Origin: S5-327 sp965200975
GTDB taxonomy: Bacteria > Chloroflexota > Dehalococcoidia > Lucifugimonadales > Australimonadaceae
DNA: 64,000 bases
Assembly (NCBI GenBank): GCA_965200975.1
Contig: OZ241740.1
Coordinates: 1,302,001-1,366,000, forward strand
Direction of reading: 5' to 3'
Shown here: piece after piece, positions 50,598-59,734 of the stretch
How the letters are laid out: each line of letters starts with the position of its first letter
How positions within the stretch are numbered: position 1 is the first letter of the stretch
Made by a program: the position numbers and the translations under genes
The notes under the pieces: model-generated
What the model saw: the letters and a program-made list of their open reading frames with translations, nothing else
Databases searched by the model: none
What the model was told of the DNA's origin: nothing

Positions 50598-51887
50598 ATG
50601 AGCATCTGCTTGTCCGGACGACAGAAAACCCTGGGTTTAGTTGCAGCGCTTGCGTCGCTTGCGCTGCTGATTAGCGCCTGTGGCGGCGACGACCCGACGC
50701 CCACGCCAGCGCCGGTAAGCAACCCCACTCCGACTCCGACCGCAATGATGGAGCCGGAGCCGGCTGCGCCTACCGCAACGCCTACGCCGCTGCCGCCCGG
50801 CGTAACTCCTCCGCCTCCGACGGCTACGCCGACTCCGGAGCCAGCGCCGGAGCCGACCGCTACGCCGACCCCCATTCCGGAAGACCAGCAGGTGGACTTT
50901 AGCGGCAAGACGGTGCAGATAACGGTCGGGTACGCGCCAGGCGGAGGGTTCGACACGTTCTCCCGCATCTTCGCGGCGCACCTTTCGGATGCGCTGGAAG
51001 GCAACCCGAACGTTTTCGTAAGCAACAAGCCCGGAGCCAACACCCTCGTGGCCGTCCGGTCGGTCACGGAGAAGGACTACCGCGAGAACCAGGTCGACAT
51101 CGTGGTGGTTATCTCGACGCTGGTGCAGCAGTCGATCCTCTCCGGCGTCGAGGGCTTCGACGCGGCGACCGACCTGCAGTACCTTGGCGCGCCGGACTTC
51201 ACGCCGAGCGACCAGACGTGGTGCATTCGCACCGACCTGCTCTCCGACCCGAGCAATGCGCTCGATGAGTACTTCGCAGGCAACTTCACGATCGGCCAGA
51301 TCGGCCGCGTCGACACCTACGCCACTTCAACGGAGTGGGCGGTGCAGGTCGGCTTCCCGTTCGAGCGCGTCTTCGGGTACACCGGCACGTCCGATATGAA
51401 CGCTGCGTTCAACCGGGGCGAGATCGAAATCACTCCGACTTGCCGCGACTCGGAAGTGCGGAACAACCCCGAGTGGGTTGATGAGAGCTATGCGACCCCG
51501 CTCTTCTACACTATTCAGGAGCCTGCATGGATCGCCGCCGGCAAGGCGGAAGGCAAGTGGCCGTGGGCCAACACCCTCGCGAACATTGCCGGCGACCGCC
51601 TGGGCGCCGACCAGGCGTACCTGGACGCATTCCAGGCGCTGATGGACCTTGCAGCGTCCAGCCGCATCTTCGGTATGCCGTCCCAGACGCCGGACAACAT
51701 CGTGGCTTCTGTCCGCGCGGCGTTCGAGGAGGTCGTTTCCAGCGACGCGTTCGTGGCCGACATGAACGCACGGAACTACGACGTGGGACTGCGCACGGGC
51801 GACCAGTACCAGGCGCAGGTCGACGGGCTCGCCGCTCTTCCCGAAGAGACGCTGAGTATTATTCGCGGCCTCTTCCCCGAGGAGTAA
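50598..51887 (+). CDS. TctC/Bug-family substrate-binding lipoprotein
   Basis: The 429-residue product has a lipoprotein signal (LGLVAALASLALLISAC, lipobox I-S-A-C), a Thr-Pro linker (residues about 35-95), and a TctC-like binding domain: VQITVGYAPGGGFDTFSRIFA, the family opening, then NKPGANTLVAVRSV and VDIVVVISTLVQQ. TctC proteins bind carboxylates outside the cell and deliver them to TctAB. GGGAGGA lies 6 nt upstream of the ATG. It is immediately followed by a strong terminator hairpin. Confidence 0.9.
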   Translation: MSICLSGRQKTLGLVAALASLALLISACGGDDPTPTPAPVSNPTPTPTAMMEPEPAAPTATPTPLPPGVTPPPPTATPTPEPAPEPTATPTPIPEDQQVDFSGKTVQITVGYAPGGGFDTFSRIFAAHLSDALEGNPNVFVSNKPGANTLVAVRSVTEKDYRENQVDIVVVISTLVQQSILSGVEGFDAATDLQYLGAPDFTPSDQTWCIRTDLLSDPSNALDEYFAGNFTIGQIGRVDTYATSTEWAVQVGFPFERVFGYTGTSDMNAAFNRGEIEITPTCRDSEVRNNPEWVDESYATPLFYTIQEPAWIAAGKAEGKWPWANTLANIAGDRLGADQAYLDAFQALMDLAASSRIFGMPSQTPDNIVASVRAAFEEVVSSDAFVADMNARNYDVGLRTGDQYQAQVDGLAALPEETLSIIRGLFPEE

Positions 51888-51910
51888 GCGGAGCAAGCAT
51901 GCTGATCGCG

Positions 51911-51945
51911 AAGGGGCGCCCGCAGAGGGCGCCCCTTCTGTTAGC
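51911..51945 (+). terminator. Rho-independent-type terminator after tctC
   Basis: An 11-bp perfect stem (AAGGGGCGCCC / GGGCGCCCCTT) with a 5-base loop starts 23 bp past the stop. A short T-rich tail (ttctgtt) overlaps its end. It closes the transporter unit. Confidence 0.75.
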
Positions 51946-51997
51946 GCCTCCGCGGCCATACACTGAAGCCGGCATTCCCCGGCACTGGAGGCTGCGC

Positions 51998-52705
51998 GTG
52001 GACTTCACAGGCAAGACAGTGATTGTTACCGGCGGGAGCGGCGCCATCGGCAGCGTCGTAGCGCGGCGGTTCGTCGAGGCCGGAGCGTTCGTGGTTGTGG
52101 CCGATCTCGCGCCGCTGCGCGACGAGGACGCGGCGGCTCTCGGCGACCGGCGCGACAGGCTTTTGCATCACGAGACCAACGTGCTCGACGAGGCGTCGGT
52201 GCAGAGCCTGTTCGAGGCGGCGTCGGCCCACGGCGGTCCTCACGTTCTCGCCAACGTCGCGGGCGGTTTTCGCTTTGGCCCCGCCGTCGAAGAGATGGAA
52301 GAATCGGACTGGGACAGCCTTCTGCAGCTGAATCTCAAGTCAGCGTTCCTCACGATCAAAACGGCGCTGCCGTATATGAAGCGGCAGGACTACGGGCGCA
52401 TCGTGAGCGTCGCCGCCCGCAGCGGGCTCAAGGGCGACCGGATGGTGGCGCACTACTCGGTGAGCAAGGGCGGGGTTATCCTCCTCTCACAAGCAGTAGC
52501 CGATGAGGCGCACGACTACGACATTACCGTGAACGCCGTGTTGCCCAGCATTGTGGACACGCCGGCGAACAGGGCGGCGATGTCCGACGCCAACGCGTCG
52601 CGCTGGGTGCGGCCCGACGACCTGGCGAGCGTCATCCTGTTTCTTGCATCCGAAGAGGCGAGGGCAGTGTCCGGTGCCGCTCTTCCGGTATATTACAAGA
52701 CGTAG
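51998..52705 (+). CDS. SDR family oxidoreductase
   Basis: A GTG at 51998 (VDFTGKTVIVTGGSGAIG) with GGAGG 6 nt upstream gives 235 residues. TGGSGAIG, VANVAGG in place of NNAG, catalytic Ser in VAARSG and Tyr-x3-Lys in HYSVSK are present. The N terminus is the one SDRs normally have; the longer frame upstream is a shadow of tctC. It starts soon after the terminator and is followed, 19 bp later, by the HEPN-like gene, so both are probably on one transcript. The substrate is unknown. Confidence 0.84.
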   Translation: MDFTGKTVIVTGGSGAIGSVVARRFVEAGAFVVVADLAPLRDEDAAALGDRRDRLLHHETNVLDEASVQSLFEAASAHGGPHVLANVAGGFRFGPAVEEMEESDWDSLLQLNLKSAFLTIKTALPYMKRQDYGRIVSVAARSGLKGDRMVAHYSVSKGGVILLSQAVADEAHDYDITVNAVLPSIVDTPANRAAMSDANASRWVRPDDLASVILFLASEEARAVSGAALPVYYKT

Positions 52706-52724
52706 CAGAAGGGGAGGGCGAGCC

Positions 52725-53402
52725 ATGCCGGAGCTGGAGGCGACCTTCAAGGCGCTGGAAGAGCACAGGAGTTCCATCGGAGGCGAGCTGCGCCCTGTAA
52801 ACGACTGGCTTTCGCTCCGAATGCGGCGCTCCATTAGCTGGGGCCTGCGAGGCGACGCCGCGCTTGCCGACGACGATCCCGACGCGGCCTTCGTCTTCTA
52901 CTGGATAGCCTTCAACGCAGTCTACGGGGAAGAGCGCGAGGAGCAGACAGAAGAGCGGGAGCGGGAGCGGATAAACCGCTACCTGCAGAGAATCGTTGCG
53001 CTCGACCGAGAGGGCACGATACACGACGCGCTCTGGAAGAAGTACTCCGGCCCCGTGCGGATACTTCTCGAGAACCAGTACGTCTTTGGGCCGTTCTGGA
53101 AGCACCGCAACGGCGCGCCAGGCTACGACGACTGGCAGCGGTGGTTCGAGAAGGATCAGGCGCGGTCGTTGCAGGCGTTGAGAGACGAGGAGACGCTAAC
53201 TTTGCTGACCATTCTTTTCGACCGCCTCTATGTGCTGCGGAACCAGCTTGTCCACGGGGGCGCAACATGGGGCGGCAGCGTCAACCGCTCACAGGTGCGG
53301 GACGGCGCCGCTATCATCGCCTTTCTCGCCCCGCGGTTCATCGAGCTGATGCTCGACGCTCCCGGCGAGGACTGGGGCCCCGCCTACTACCCGGTGATCT
53401 GA
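52725..53402 (+). CDS. HEPN-domain-like protein
   Basis: The 225-residue product carries features of the HEPN superfamily: an early hydrophobic helix AAFVFYWIAFNAVYG, and the motif LRNQLVHGG near residue 180, which fits the R-x4-6-H (R-N-x3-H) ribonuclease motif of that group. The middle is charged and helical (EEQTEERERERINRYLQRIV). No partner nucleotidyltransferase or antitoxin is adjacent. HEPN proteins are found in toxin-antitoxin and defence systems, but some, including Apea-like families, are stand-alone. Assignment rests on the motif and helix pattern. GGGGAGGG precedes the ATG. RidA follows after 44 bp. Confidence 0.6.
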   Translation: MPELEATFKALEEHRSSIGGELRPVNDWLSLRMRRSISWGLRGDAALADDDPDAAFVFYWIAFNAVYGEEREEQTEERERERINRYLQRIVALDREGTIHDALWKKYSGPVRILLENQYVFGPFWKHRNGAPGYDDWQRWFEKDQARSLQALRDEETLTLLTILFDRLYVLRNQLVHGGATWGGSVNRSQVRDGAAIIAFLAPRFIELMLDAPGEDWGPAYYPVI

Positions 53403-53446
53403 GGAATGAAGCGCGCCATTGGCGCCATTGCGCAGGAGGACACTCG

Positions 53447-53842
53447 ATGCCCGACATCCAACGCACGAATCCCGACGGCCTGGCGCCTCCCCCCGGCGGA
53501 CGCTACGCCCACGTCGTCAACTCCGGCAACCTGGTGTGGATCGCGGGTCAGACGGCTCGACGGGCTGACGGGAGCGTCGCCGGCAAGGGCGACACGCTCG
53601 CGCAGGCGCGTCAGGTGAACGACAACCTCAAGACTGCGATCGAGTCGGTTGGAGGGCGCCTCTCCGACATCGTGAAAGTCACGATATTCCTCACGCCCCA
53701 GGCGGACGTCGAGGCGGCGCGCCAGGCCCAGAATGAGTATCGCGACGAGCATGAGCCGCCGGCCAGTTCGATGGTGTTCGTCCAGGCGCTTGCGCACCCG
53801 GACTTCCTCATCGAGGTCGAGGCTTTCGCCGTCGTCGATTAG
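53447..53842 (+). CDS. RidA/YjgF family protein
   Basis: The 131-residue protein matches RidA: AHVVNSGNLVWIAGQTARRADG, QVNDNLKTAIESVGGRLSDIVKVTIFLT, and a C terminus with FLIEVEAFAVVD. The Arg that binds the substrate carboxylate in active members (usually in the R-x-A/S-x-x-V region near residue 105) is not obvious here: the segment reads PPASSMVFVQAL. Active RidA hydrolyses reactive imines and enamines. The start at 53447 has GGAGGA 7 nt upstream. Its stop overlaps the convergent hydrolase stop by 4 nt. Confidence 0.86.
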   Translation: MPDIQRTNPDGLAPPPGGRYAHVVNSGNLVWIAGQTARRADGSVAGKGDTLAQARQVNDNLKTAIESVGGRLSDIVKVTIFLTPQADVEAARQAQNEYRDEHEPPASSMVFVQALAHPDFLIEVEAFAVVD

Positions 53843-54708
53843 CGGGCGGTCGCAGCCCAGTTGTCGCCGCTGTCGGCAGGCCGCGGGCCCCACTTCCCCG
53901 CCTCTACCTGCGCAAGGAACTCGCTCAGAGCGGCGTTGAACGCGGCGGGCTCTTCCAGATTGCATGCGTGCCCGGTGTGCGGCAGCACAACAAGTCCGCA
54001 GCGGGGAACAGTGCGCCGGAGGAAGAGCGACGGCTCGAGGCAAGGGTCGTCCTCGTCGCCGCAGATAACCAGAAGAGGGAGCTCCATTGCGGCGAAGTCG
54101 CGCTCGCGCGTGTAGATGCTTGGGCGCCGTCCCTGGAATCCGCGCAACGTATTGGCCGAGCCCTGGGGAGAGTGCGCGAGGAAGAGCTGGGCGAACCGCT
54201 CCCAGCCGCCCGGATCCTTTTCGCGGAACCGTATGCGCGTTGAGCCGGAGAGGTACGCCTCCATGCCGCTCATGCCGCCGGCCTCGAGCAGGGCGGCGCG
54301 CTCCTCCGACTCCTTCAGGAAGAGATCGGGGTCGGCGCTCCCTGTCCCGATCCCTGCTGCAGTGACGCTGAGGCAGCGCTCCGGGTGGGCGAGCCCGAAC
54401 TGCGCCGCGGTGTACGCGCCCATCGACAGCCCGCAAATGTGGGCCTTGTCGATGCCGAGGTGGTCGAGCAGCTCCAGCAGCACCTGCGTTTGCCGGTCGT
54501 ACGCGTAAACGCGCCAGTCGTCCGGAACGGCGGAGGGCGGATAGCCTTTGGCGTTGTAGGCCACAACGCGGAAGCGGCGCGAGAAGTAGCTCATCTGCGC
54601 GTCCCAGCTCTCCATGCTGCCGGCGAACTCATGACAGAAGACGAGCGGCGCGCTGTCGCCCATCTCCGTGTATGCGATGGCCGCCTCGTCCAGTATGGCG
54701 TAGGGCAT
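53839..54708 (-). CDS. Alpha/beta hydrolase
   Basis: The 289-residue protein has a full alpha/beta-hydrolase triad: nucleophile Ser in CGLSMGAYT (G-x-S-x-G), Asp in ICGDEDDPC, and His in LPHTGHACNLEE. The oxyanion-hole region reads VFCHEFAGSMESW. Relatives include 3-oxoadipate enol-lactonases and C-C bond hydrolases. The gene is convergent with RidA and divergent from the malic enzyme gene. Unlike the hydrolase-like protein at 6496, it looks catalytically complete. The substrate is unknown. Confidence 0.87.
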   Translation of the reverse strand: MPYAILDEAAIAYTEMGDSAPLVFCHEFAGSMESWDAQMSYFSRRFRVVAYNAKGYPPSAVPDDWRVYAYDRQTQVLLELLDHLGIDKAHICGLSMGAYTAAQFGLAHPERCLSVTAAGIGTGSADPDLFLKESEERAALLEAGGMSGMEAYLSGSTRIRFREKDPGGWERFAQLFLAHSPQGSANTLRGFQGRRPSIYTRERDFAAMELPLLVICGDEDDPCLEPSLFLRRTVPRCGLVVLPHTGHACNLEEPAAFNAALSEFLAQVEAGKWGPRPADSGDNWAATAR

Positions 54709-54814
54709 GCGAAATCTCCCTTCATCTCCCTCTCAGGCTAGCCGCGATTCTATCGCGCTAGTGCGATACTGTGGGCCTAAGGTTCCGCGAGGATACGCCT
54801 ACGGAGACGAATGC

Positions 54815-56182
54815 ATGGCTACGACGAACTACGGACTCATCCGCACGGTGCAAGTACGCAACGACAACGTGCCTGGCGTGCTTGGCGCGCTCGCTACCGC
54901 TATCGGCGGCGCAGGCGCCAACATTGGCAACATTCAGACTGTCCACATCGGCCAGAACCAGGTGCTGCGCGACATCGACATCTACGTAGAGGACCAGGCC
55001 CATCTGGTGGAAGTGCTGCAGGCCGTCTCTCGCGTTGCCGGCGTCCGCGTGACCGAGACTCGCGACGACGTGATGGACCTTCATCAGGGCGGCAAGATCG
55101 AGATAGTCAGCCGCCATCCGGTGGAGAGCGTTGCTATGCTCCGCAAGGTCTACACCCCCGGCGTGGCGGAGGTCTGCCGAGCTATCGTCGGCGACCCTGC
55201 GCTTGCAAAGCGGTTCACGTCCATAGGCAACACAGTCGCCATTATCACCGACGGCACAGCCGTGCTCGGGCTCGGCAACGTCGGCTTGCCCGCGGCTATG
55301 CCCGTAATGGAGGGCAAAGCCGCCCTGCTGCAGCAGTTCGGCGGCATCAACGGCGCCCCTCTCCTGATAGACGCTTCCGACCCGGACGAGTTCATCCGGG
55401 CCGTCGTCAGCGTCGCCCCCACCTATAGCGGCATTCATCTGGAGGACATTGCGTCTCCGCACTGCTTCCAAATTGTCGACAGGTTGCGCGAGCAGCTGGC
55501 CATTCCTGTGATGCAGGACGATCAGGACGGCACTGCCGCGGTCGTGCTTGGCGCGGTGATGACGGCTATGCGGCTCACCGGGAAGAAGCTCGGCGATGTG
55601 ACCATCGGCCAGATAGGCCTCGGAGCAGCCGGGCAGTCGATAGCTTCCTTGCTTATGCACGCGACCGACCGCCCTGTACTGGGCGCCGACCTCAATGAGG
55701 ACTGCCTGGCGCGCCACGCGCAGCTGGGAGGGCGGGAGGCGTCGCTCGAGGAGATTATGGCGACGGCGGACGTCGTCATCGCCACTACAGGCGCGCCCGG
55801 GCTCATACGCAGCGAGATGGTGCGCGATGGGCAGGTCGTGTTCGCCCTCTCGAACCCGGACAGCGAAATCTTGCCGGCTGCCGCGCTCGAGGCTGGCGCC
55901 GCTCTTGCGGCGGATGGGACTTCCGTCAATAACGTGCTTGGCTATCCGGGCATATGGAGCGGCGCGCTCGGCGTCCGCGCGACGGAGATCAACCGCGCTA
56001 TGCTGATTGCAGTCGGCGAGACGCTGGCGGACGCGGCCGCTCCCGGCGAGCTAAGCCCGAGCCCTCTCGATATAACGCTGCACCGCCGTATCGCCTACGC
56101 TGTCGGGAAGGCTGCAGTTGAGAGCGGGGTAGGCGAGCCCGACGGACTGGGACGGCTCGAGTTTGTGGGCGGCGCGCCCTAG
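54815..56182 (+). CDS. NAD(P)-dependent malic enzyme with N-terminal ACT domain
   Basis: The 455-residue product begins with an ACT domain (residues about 8-78: TVQVRNDNVPGVLGALATAIGG ... IDIYVEDQAHLVEV). The malic enzyme core has YTPGVAEVC (catalytic Tyr), NVGLPAAMPVMEGKAALLQQFG (Lys), the metal-binding QDDQDGTAAV, and the dinucleotide motif GQIGLGAAGQSIA. It decarboxylates malate to pyruvate. ACT domains usually bind amino acids, which suggests allosteric control. The ATG at 54815 has GGAG 8 nt upstream, and a possible -10 GATACT lies at 54765-54770. It ends with a 4-nt overlap of the convergent nrdB. Confidence 0.92.
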   Translation: MATTNYGLIRTVQVRNDNVPGVLGALATAIGGAGANIGNIQTVHIGQNQVLRDIDIYVEDQAHLVEVLQAVSRVAGVRVTETRDDVMDLHQGGKIEIVSRHPVESVAMLRKVYTPGVAEVCRAIVGDPALAKRFTSIGNTVAIITDGTAVLGLGNVGLPAAMPVMEGKAALLQQFGGINGAPLLIDASDPDEFIRAVVSVAPTYSGIHLEDIASPHCFQIVDRLREQLAIPVMQDDQDGTAAVVLGAVMTAMRLTGKKLGDVTIGQIGLGAAGQSIASLLMHATDRPVLGADLNEDCLARHAQLGGREASLEEIMATADVVIATTGAPGLIRSEMVRDGQVVFALSNPDSEILPAAALEAGAALAADGTSVNNVLGYPGIWSGALGVRATEINRAMLIAVGETLADAAAPGELSPSPLDITLHRRIAYAVGKAAVESGVGEPDGLGRLEFVGGAP

Positions 56183-57177
56183 AAATCCTCGTCGAGGGAG
56201 ACTTCGCCGGAAACGGCTGACTGGTAGGCGGAGACGCGACGCTCGAAGAAGTTCGACAGCTCCTGCACGTCCTGCAGTTCCATGAACGTGAGCGGGTTGC
56301 GCGACCCGAAGTGCTTGGGCATATCGAGGTTCACCAGGCGCTGGTCGGCCACATACTCGAGGTACTGACGCACTTCGGAGACGGTGAGCCCCACCACGCC
56401 GCCCTGCAGCAGATCTTCAGCGAACTGCGTCTCGCAGTCGACGGCCTCCTCCAGCATGCGGACGACCTGCTGCTTCATGCGCTCGTCGAAGAGCTCGGGG
56501 TACTCCTCGCGCACATGCTTCACGACGCCCAGAGCGAAGAGCATATGCTGCGATTCGTCGCGGAACACCCAGTTGGTGCCTGAGGCCAGCCCGTTCAGCA
56601 GCCCCTTGTAGCGCATGAAATATACGTAGGCGAACGCGGCGTAGAAGAAGAGTCCTTCGATGCAGGTGGCGAAGCAGATGAGGTTCAGCAGGAACTGCCG
56701 CTTCTCCTCCATTGTGTCGAGAGTGTCGAGGCTATGGATGGAGTCCATCCACTTGAACCCGAAGTCCGCCTTCTTCTTGATAGAGGGGATCGTGTCGATG
56801 GCGCGGAACATTGCGTGCCGCTCCTCGATATCCGGTATGTACGTGTCGAGCAGCGTCAGGTAGAACTGCACATGGAGCGCTTCCTCGAAGAGCTGCCGCG
56901 AGAGGTACAGCCGCGCCTCGGGCGAGTTAATGTGTTTGTACAGGTTAAGCACCAGATTATTCGCGACGATCGAATCGCCGGTGGCGAAGAACGCCACCAG
57001 GCGGCTGATCAGGTGGCGCTCAGGCTCCGTCAGCCGCGCGATCAGGTCTTTGACGTCGTCTGAGAAGTCGACCTCGTCGACCGTCCACGTGTTGCGTATC
57101 CCGTTCTTGTACATCTCGTAGAAGTCCGGGTACTGCATAGGCCGGAGCGTCAGGTTCAATCCGGGTTCGAGAATCAT
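56179..57177 (-). CDS. nrdB: Ribonucleoside-diphosphate reductase, beta subunit (class I)
   Basis: The 332-residue protein starts at ATG 57177 (MILEPGLNLTLRPMQYPDFY), the family N terminus; a longer reading to 57267 adds a proline-rich stretch unlike the family. Di-iron ligands are seen in AFFATGD, FEEALHVQFY (E-x2-H), CIEGLFFYAAFAY and RDESQHMLF (E-x2-H). The radical Tyr is at the fourth position after the first His (H-V-Q-F-Y), as in class Ia enzymes. It lies 151 bp after nrdA on the same strand. Overlap with the convergent malic enzyme is 4 nt. Confidence 0.94.
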   Translation of the reverse strand: MILEPGLNLTLRPMQYPDFYEMYKNGIRNTWTVDEVDFSDDVKDLIARLTEPERHLISRLVAFFATGDSIVANNLVLNLYKHINSPEARLYLSRQLFEEALHVQFYLTLLDTYIPDIEERHAMFRAIDTIPSIKKKADFGFKWMDSIHSLDTLDTMEEKRQFLLNLICFATCIEGLFFYAAFAYVYFMRYKGLLNGLASGTNWVFRDESQHMLFALGVVKHVREEYPELFDERMKQQVVRMLEEAVDCETQFAEDLLQGGVVGLTVSEVRQYLEYVADQRLVNLDMPKHFGSRNPLTFMELQDVQELSNFFERRVSAYQSAVSGEVSLDEDF

Positions 57178-57328
57178 CGCCGCCTGCTCGTATTCGATTT
57201 CATAGCTGTTCGCTGTCGGAAAGGCCCGCCGCCTCGGACGAGGAACCAGCGCGGGGGAGGGGGACAAGACAAGCGTTCGCGCGCCCCGGCGAGCCGTCGC
57301 CGGGACGCGCGCGTAGGGTTTTCGGGGG

Positions 57329-59734
57329 TTACTGGCAGGCCTCGCAGCTCTCGGGATTCTCCAGCGAGCAGGCGATGGCCTCCTCGTCGGTGTACTCCCG
57401 TGCTGCTTCGGCGGACGTCGTCGTCTGCAGGATGCGGGTGGCGGGACGCGACCGCAGGTAGTACGTGGTCTTCAGGCCGGACTTCCAAGCGTAATTGTAC
57501 ATCGACGACAGCTTGCCGATGGTCGGCGACGCCATAAAGAGGCTGAGCGACTGGCTCTGGTCGATGTACGGCCCGCGCGCCACGGCCATATCGATGAGCG
57601 CGCGCTGCGGCAAGTCCCACGCTGTCTGGTAGAGCTCCCGGATATCCGGCGGGATCTCCATGATGTGCTGAATGGAGCCGTCGCCCATCTTGATCTGGTT
57701 GCGGATGCTGTCGGTCCAGAGGCCGCGCGCCTTCAGGTCGGCGACCAGGTAGTTGTTGATCTGGAGGAACTCTCCGGACAGCGTCTCGCGCTTGAACAGG
57801 TTCGACACTTGCGGCTCAATGCACTCGTACGCCCCGGAGATTGACGCTATCGTCGCGGTAGGAGCGATTGCGATGAGGAGCGAGTTGCGGAGCCCGTAGC
57901 GCTGTATGCGCTCCTTCAGCTCCGGCCATTCGGGCTTGGTCGGCGCGACGCCCCAGAGGTCGAACTGCAGGTCGTTCTGCGCCGCCCGCGTGTCGCTGAA
58001 CGTCTCGTGCGCGCCGTGGGCCTGTGCGAGCTCGTTCGATTCGTCGAGCGCGGCGAAGTAGATCTCCTCCTGAATGCGGCCCGAGAGTTTGACCGCTTCC
58101 GGGCAGCCGAACGGCAGGCGCATCTTGAAGAGCGCATCCTGCAAGCCCATCACTCCAAGCCCCACCGGGCGCCACTTGCTGTTCGAGCGGGAGGCGGCGT
58201 CCGTAGGGTAGTAGTTGATGTCCACCACACGGTCGAGGTAGCGCACTGCGGTGCGAGCGACCTCGCCGAGGCGTTCATAGTCGAACTCGCCGCTGTCGTT
58301 CACAAAGTGGCTCAGATTGATGGAGCCGAGGTTGCAGACCGCGGTCTCGTCGTTGTTCGTCACCTCGAGGATTTCGGTGCACAGGTTCGAGAGGTGTATG
58401 ACATTCTCGCGGCGGAGCGTCTGATTGGACGTGCGGTTCGCCGTGTCCTTGAACGTCATCCAGCCGTTGCCGGTCTGGGCCAGCGTGCGCATCATGCGTC
58501 CGTAGAGATCCCGGGCAAGGACCTGGCGCTCGTAGCGGCCCTCGGACTCCGCTTGCGTGTAGAGCCGCTCGAACTCTTCGCCGTAGACGTCGACCAGCTC
58601 CGGCGTGGCCTTGGGGTCGAAGAGCGACCAGACGCCGTCCCCCTCCACGCGTTTCATAAAGAGGTCGGGTATCCAGTTGGCGATGTTGAGGTTGTGCGCG
58701 CGGCGCGCCTCGTCGCCGGTGTTCCCCCGCATCTCGAGGAAGTCTTCGATATCGGCGTGCCAGGCCTCCACGTAGACGCAGGCTGCGCCCTTCCGTTTCC
58801 CGCCCTGGTTCACTGCGGCTACCGAGGAGTCGAGCGTCTTCAGCCAGGGGATAATGCCGTTGGACACCCCGTTGGTGCCGACGATAAGCGATCCCTGCGA
58901 GCGCACCCGCGAGAACGACACGCCGATGCCGCCGGCGAACTTCGACAGCTTCGCGATGTCGGTGTAGCGGTTGTAGATCGCTTCCAAGTCGTCCTGCGGC
59001 GAGTCGAGGATGTAGCAGGACGACATCTGCGGGCGCCGCGTCCCCGAGTTGAACAGGGTAGGGGAACTTGGCATGTAGTCGAGGTTCGACATCAGCCGGT
59101 AGAGGTCGATCGCTTCACCGGGGCTCTCGGCGAGCCCGCACGCCACCCGCAGGAAGAAGTACTGCGGCGACTCTACGGAGAGACGGCTCTCGGGGTGCTT
59201 CAGGAGGTAGCGGTCGTACAGCGTGCGAATGCCGAAGTACTCGAACTTCAGGTTGGCGTCGGCGTCGATGGCGTCGTTGAGCTTTCGAGAGTTCTGAGCG
59301 ACGAACTCCGCCACGTGGTCGGCGATCAGCCCCAGCTCGTGCCCGGTCCGCACCGACTGCGAGAACGAGTGGATGTCCTGGTTCTGTACTTCCTTGTCGA
59401 TGTAGACGCTGAGCAAGCGGGCTGCGAGCTTGGAGTACTCCGGCTCCTCCGCGATTAGCGAGGCGGCAGTCCGTATGGAGAGTTCGTCGAGCTCGCGGGT
59501 CGTCGCGCCGTCGTACAGGCCGCTGATCGTTCGTGTGGCTACGCGAAGAGGGTCGATGCTGCCCAAGCCTCCGGCAGAGCGCTCAACCGCGCGCACGATT
59601 TTCATCACATCGGCGGTCTCAAGGCTGCCGTTGCGCTTGCGGACGCGCATCGTGTTCGGCGGCGCGTCCATGCCGGATGGGCTCTCTCCCGATCCAAGGG
59701 AGTTGACCTTATCCGAGGCAGGCGTGTACGTCAT
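57329..59734 (-). CDS. nrdA: Ribonucleoside-diphosphate reductase, alpha subunit
   Basis: The 801-residue protein has an N-terminal ATP cone (MRVRKRNGSLETADVMKIVRA), RNR all-alpha and barrel domains, the substrate-site Cys in MSSCYIL, the active-site NLCTEI (Asn, Cys, Glu), the partner Cys in VCNLGS, and the C-terminal redox pair CEAC that accepts electrons from thioredoxin or glutaredoxin. NPTATIASISG-type and barrel motifs are also present. The intact ATP cone predicts dATP feedback inhibition. The start at 59734 has GGAGGGG 5 nt upstream. The 5' region holds two palindromic elements suggestive of NrdR control. Confidence 0.95.
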   Translation of the reverse strand: MTYTPASDKVNSLGSGESPSGMDAPPNTMRVRKRNGSLETADVMKIVRAVERSAGGLGSIDPLRVATRTISGLYDGATTRELDELSIRTAASLIAEEPEYSKLAARLLSVYIDKEVQNQDIHSFSQSVRTGHELGLIADHVAEFVAQNSRKLNDAIDADANLKFEYFGIRTLYDRYLLKHPESRLSVESPQYFFLRVACGLAESPGEAIDLYRLMSNLDYMPSSPTLFNSGTRRPQMSSCYILDSPQDDLEAIYNRYTDIAKLSKFAGGIGVSFSRVRSQGSLIVGTNGVSNGIIPWLKTLDSSVAAVNQGGKRKGAACVYVEAWHADIEDFLEMRGNTGDEARRAHNLNIANWIPDLFMKRVEGDGVWSLFDPKATPELVDVYGEEFERLYTQAESEGRYERQVLARDLYGRMMRTLAQTGNGWMTFKDTANRTSNQTLRRENVIHLSNLCTEILEVTNNDETAVCNLGSINLSHFVNDSGEFDYERLGEVARTAVRYLDRVVDINYYPTDAASRSNSKWRPVGLGVMGLQDALFKMRLPFGCPEAVKLSGRIQEEIYFAALDESNELAQAHGAHETFSDTRAAQNDLQFDLWGVAPTKPEWPELKERIQRYGLRNSLLIAIAPTATIASISGAYECIEPQVSNLFKRETLSGEFLQINNYLVADLKARGLWTDSIRNQIKMGDGSIQHIMEIPPDIRELYQTAWDLPQRALIDMAVARGPYIDQSQSLSLFMASPTIGKLSSMYNYAWKSGLKTTYYLRSRPATRILQTTTSAEAAREYTDEEAIACSLENPESCEACQ

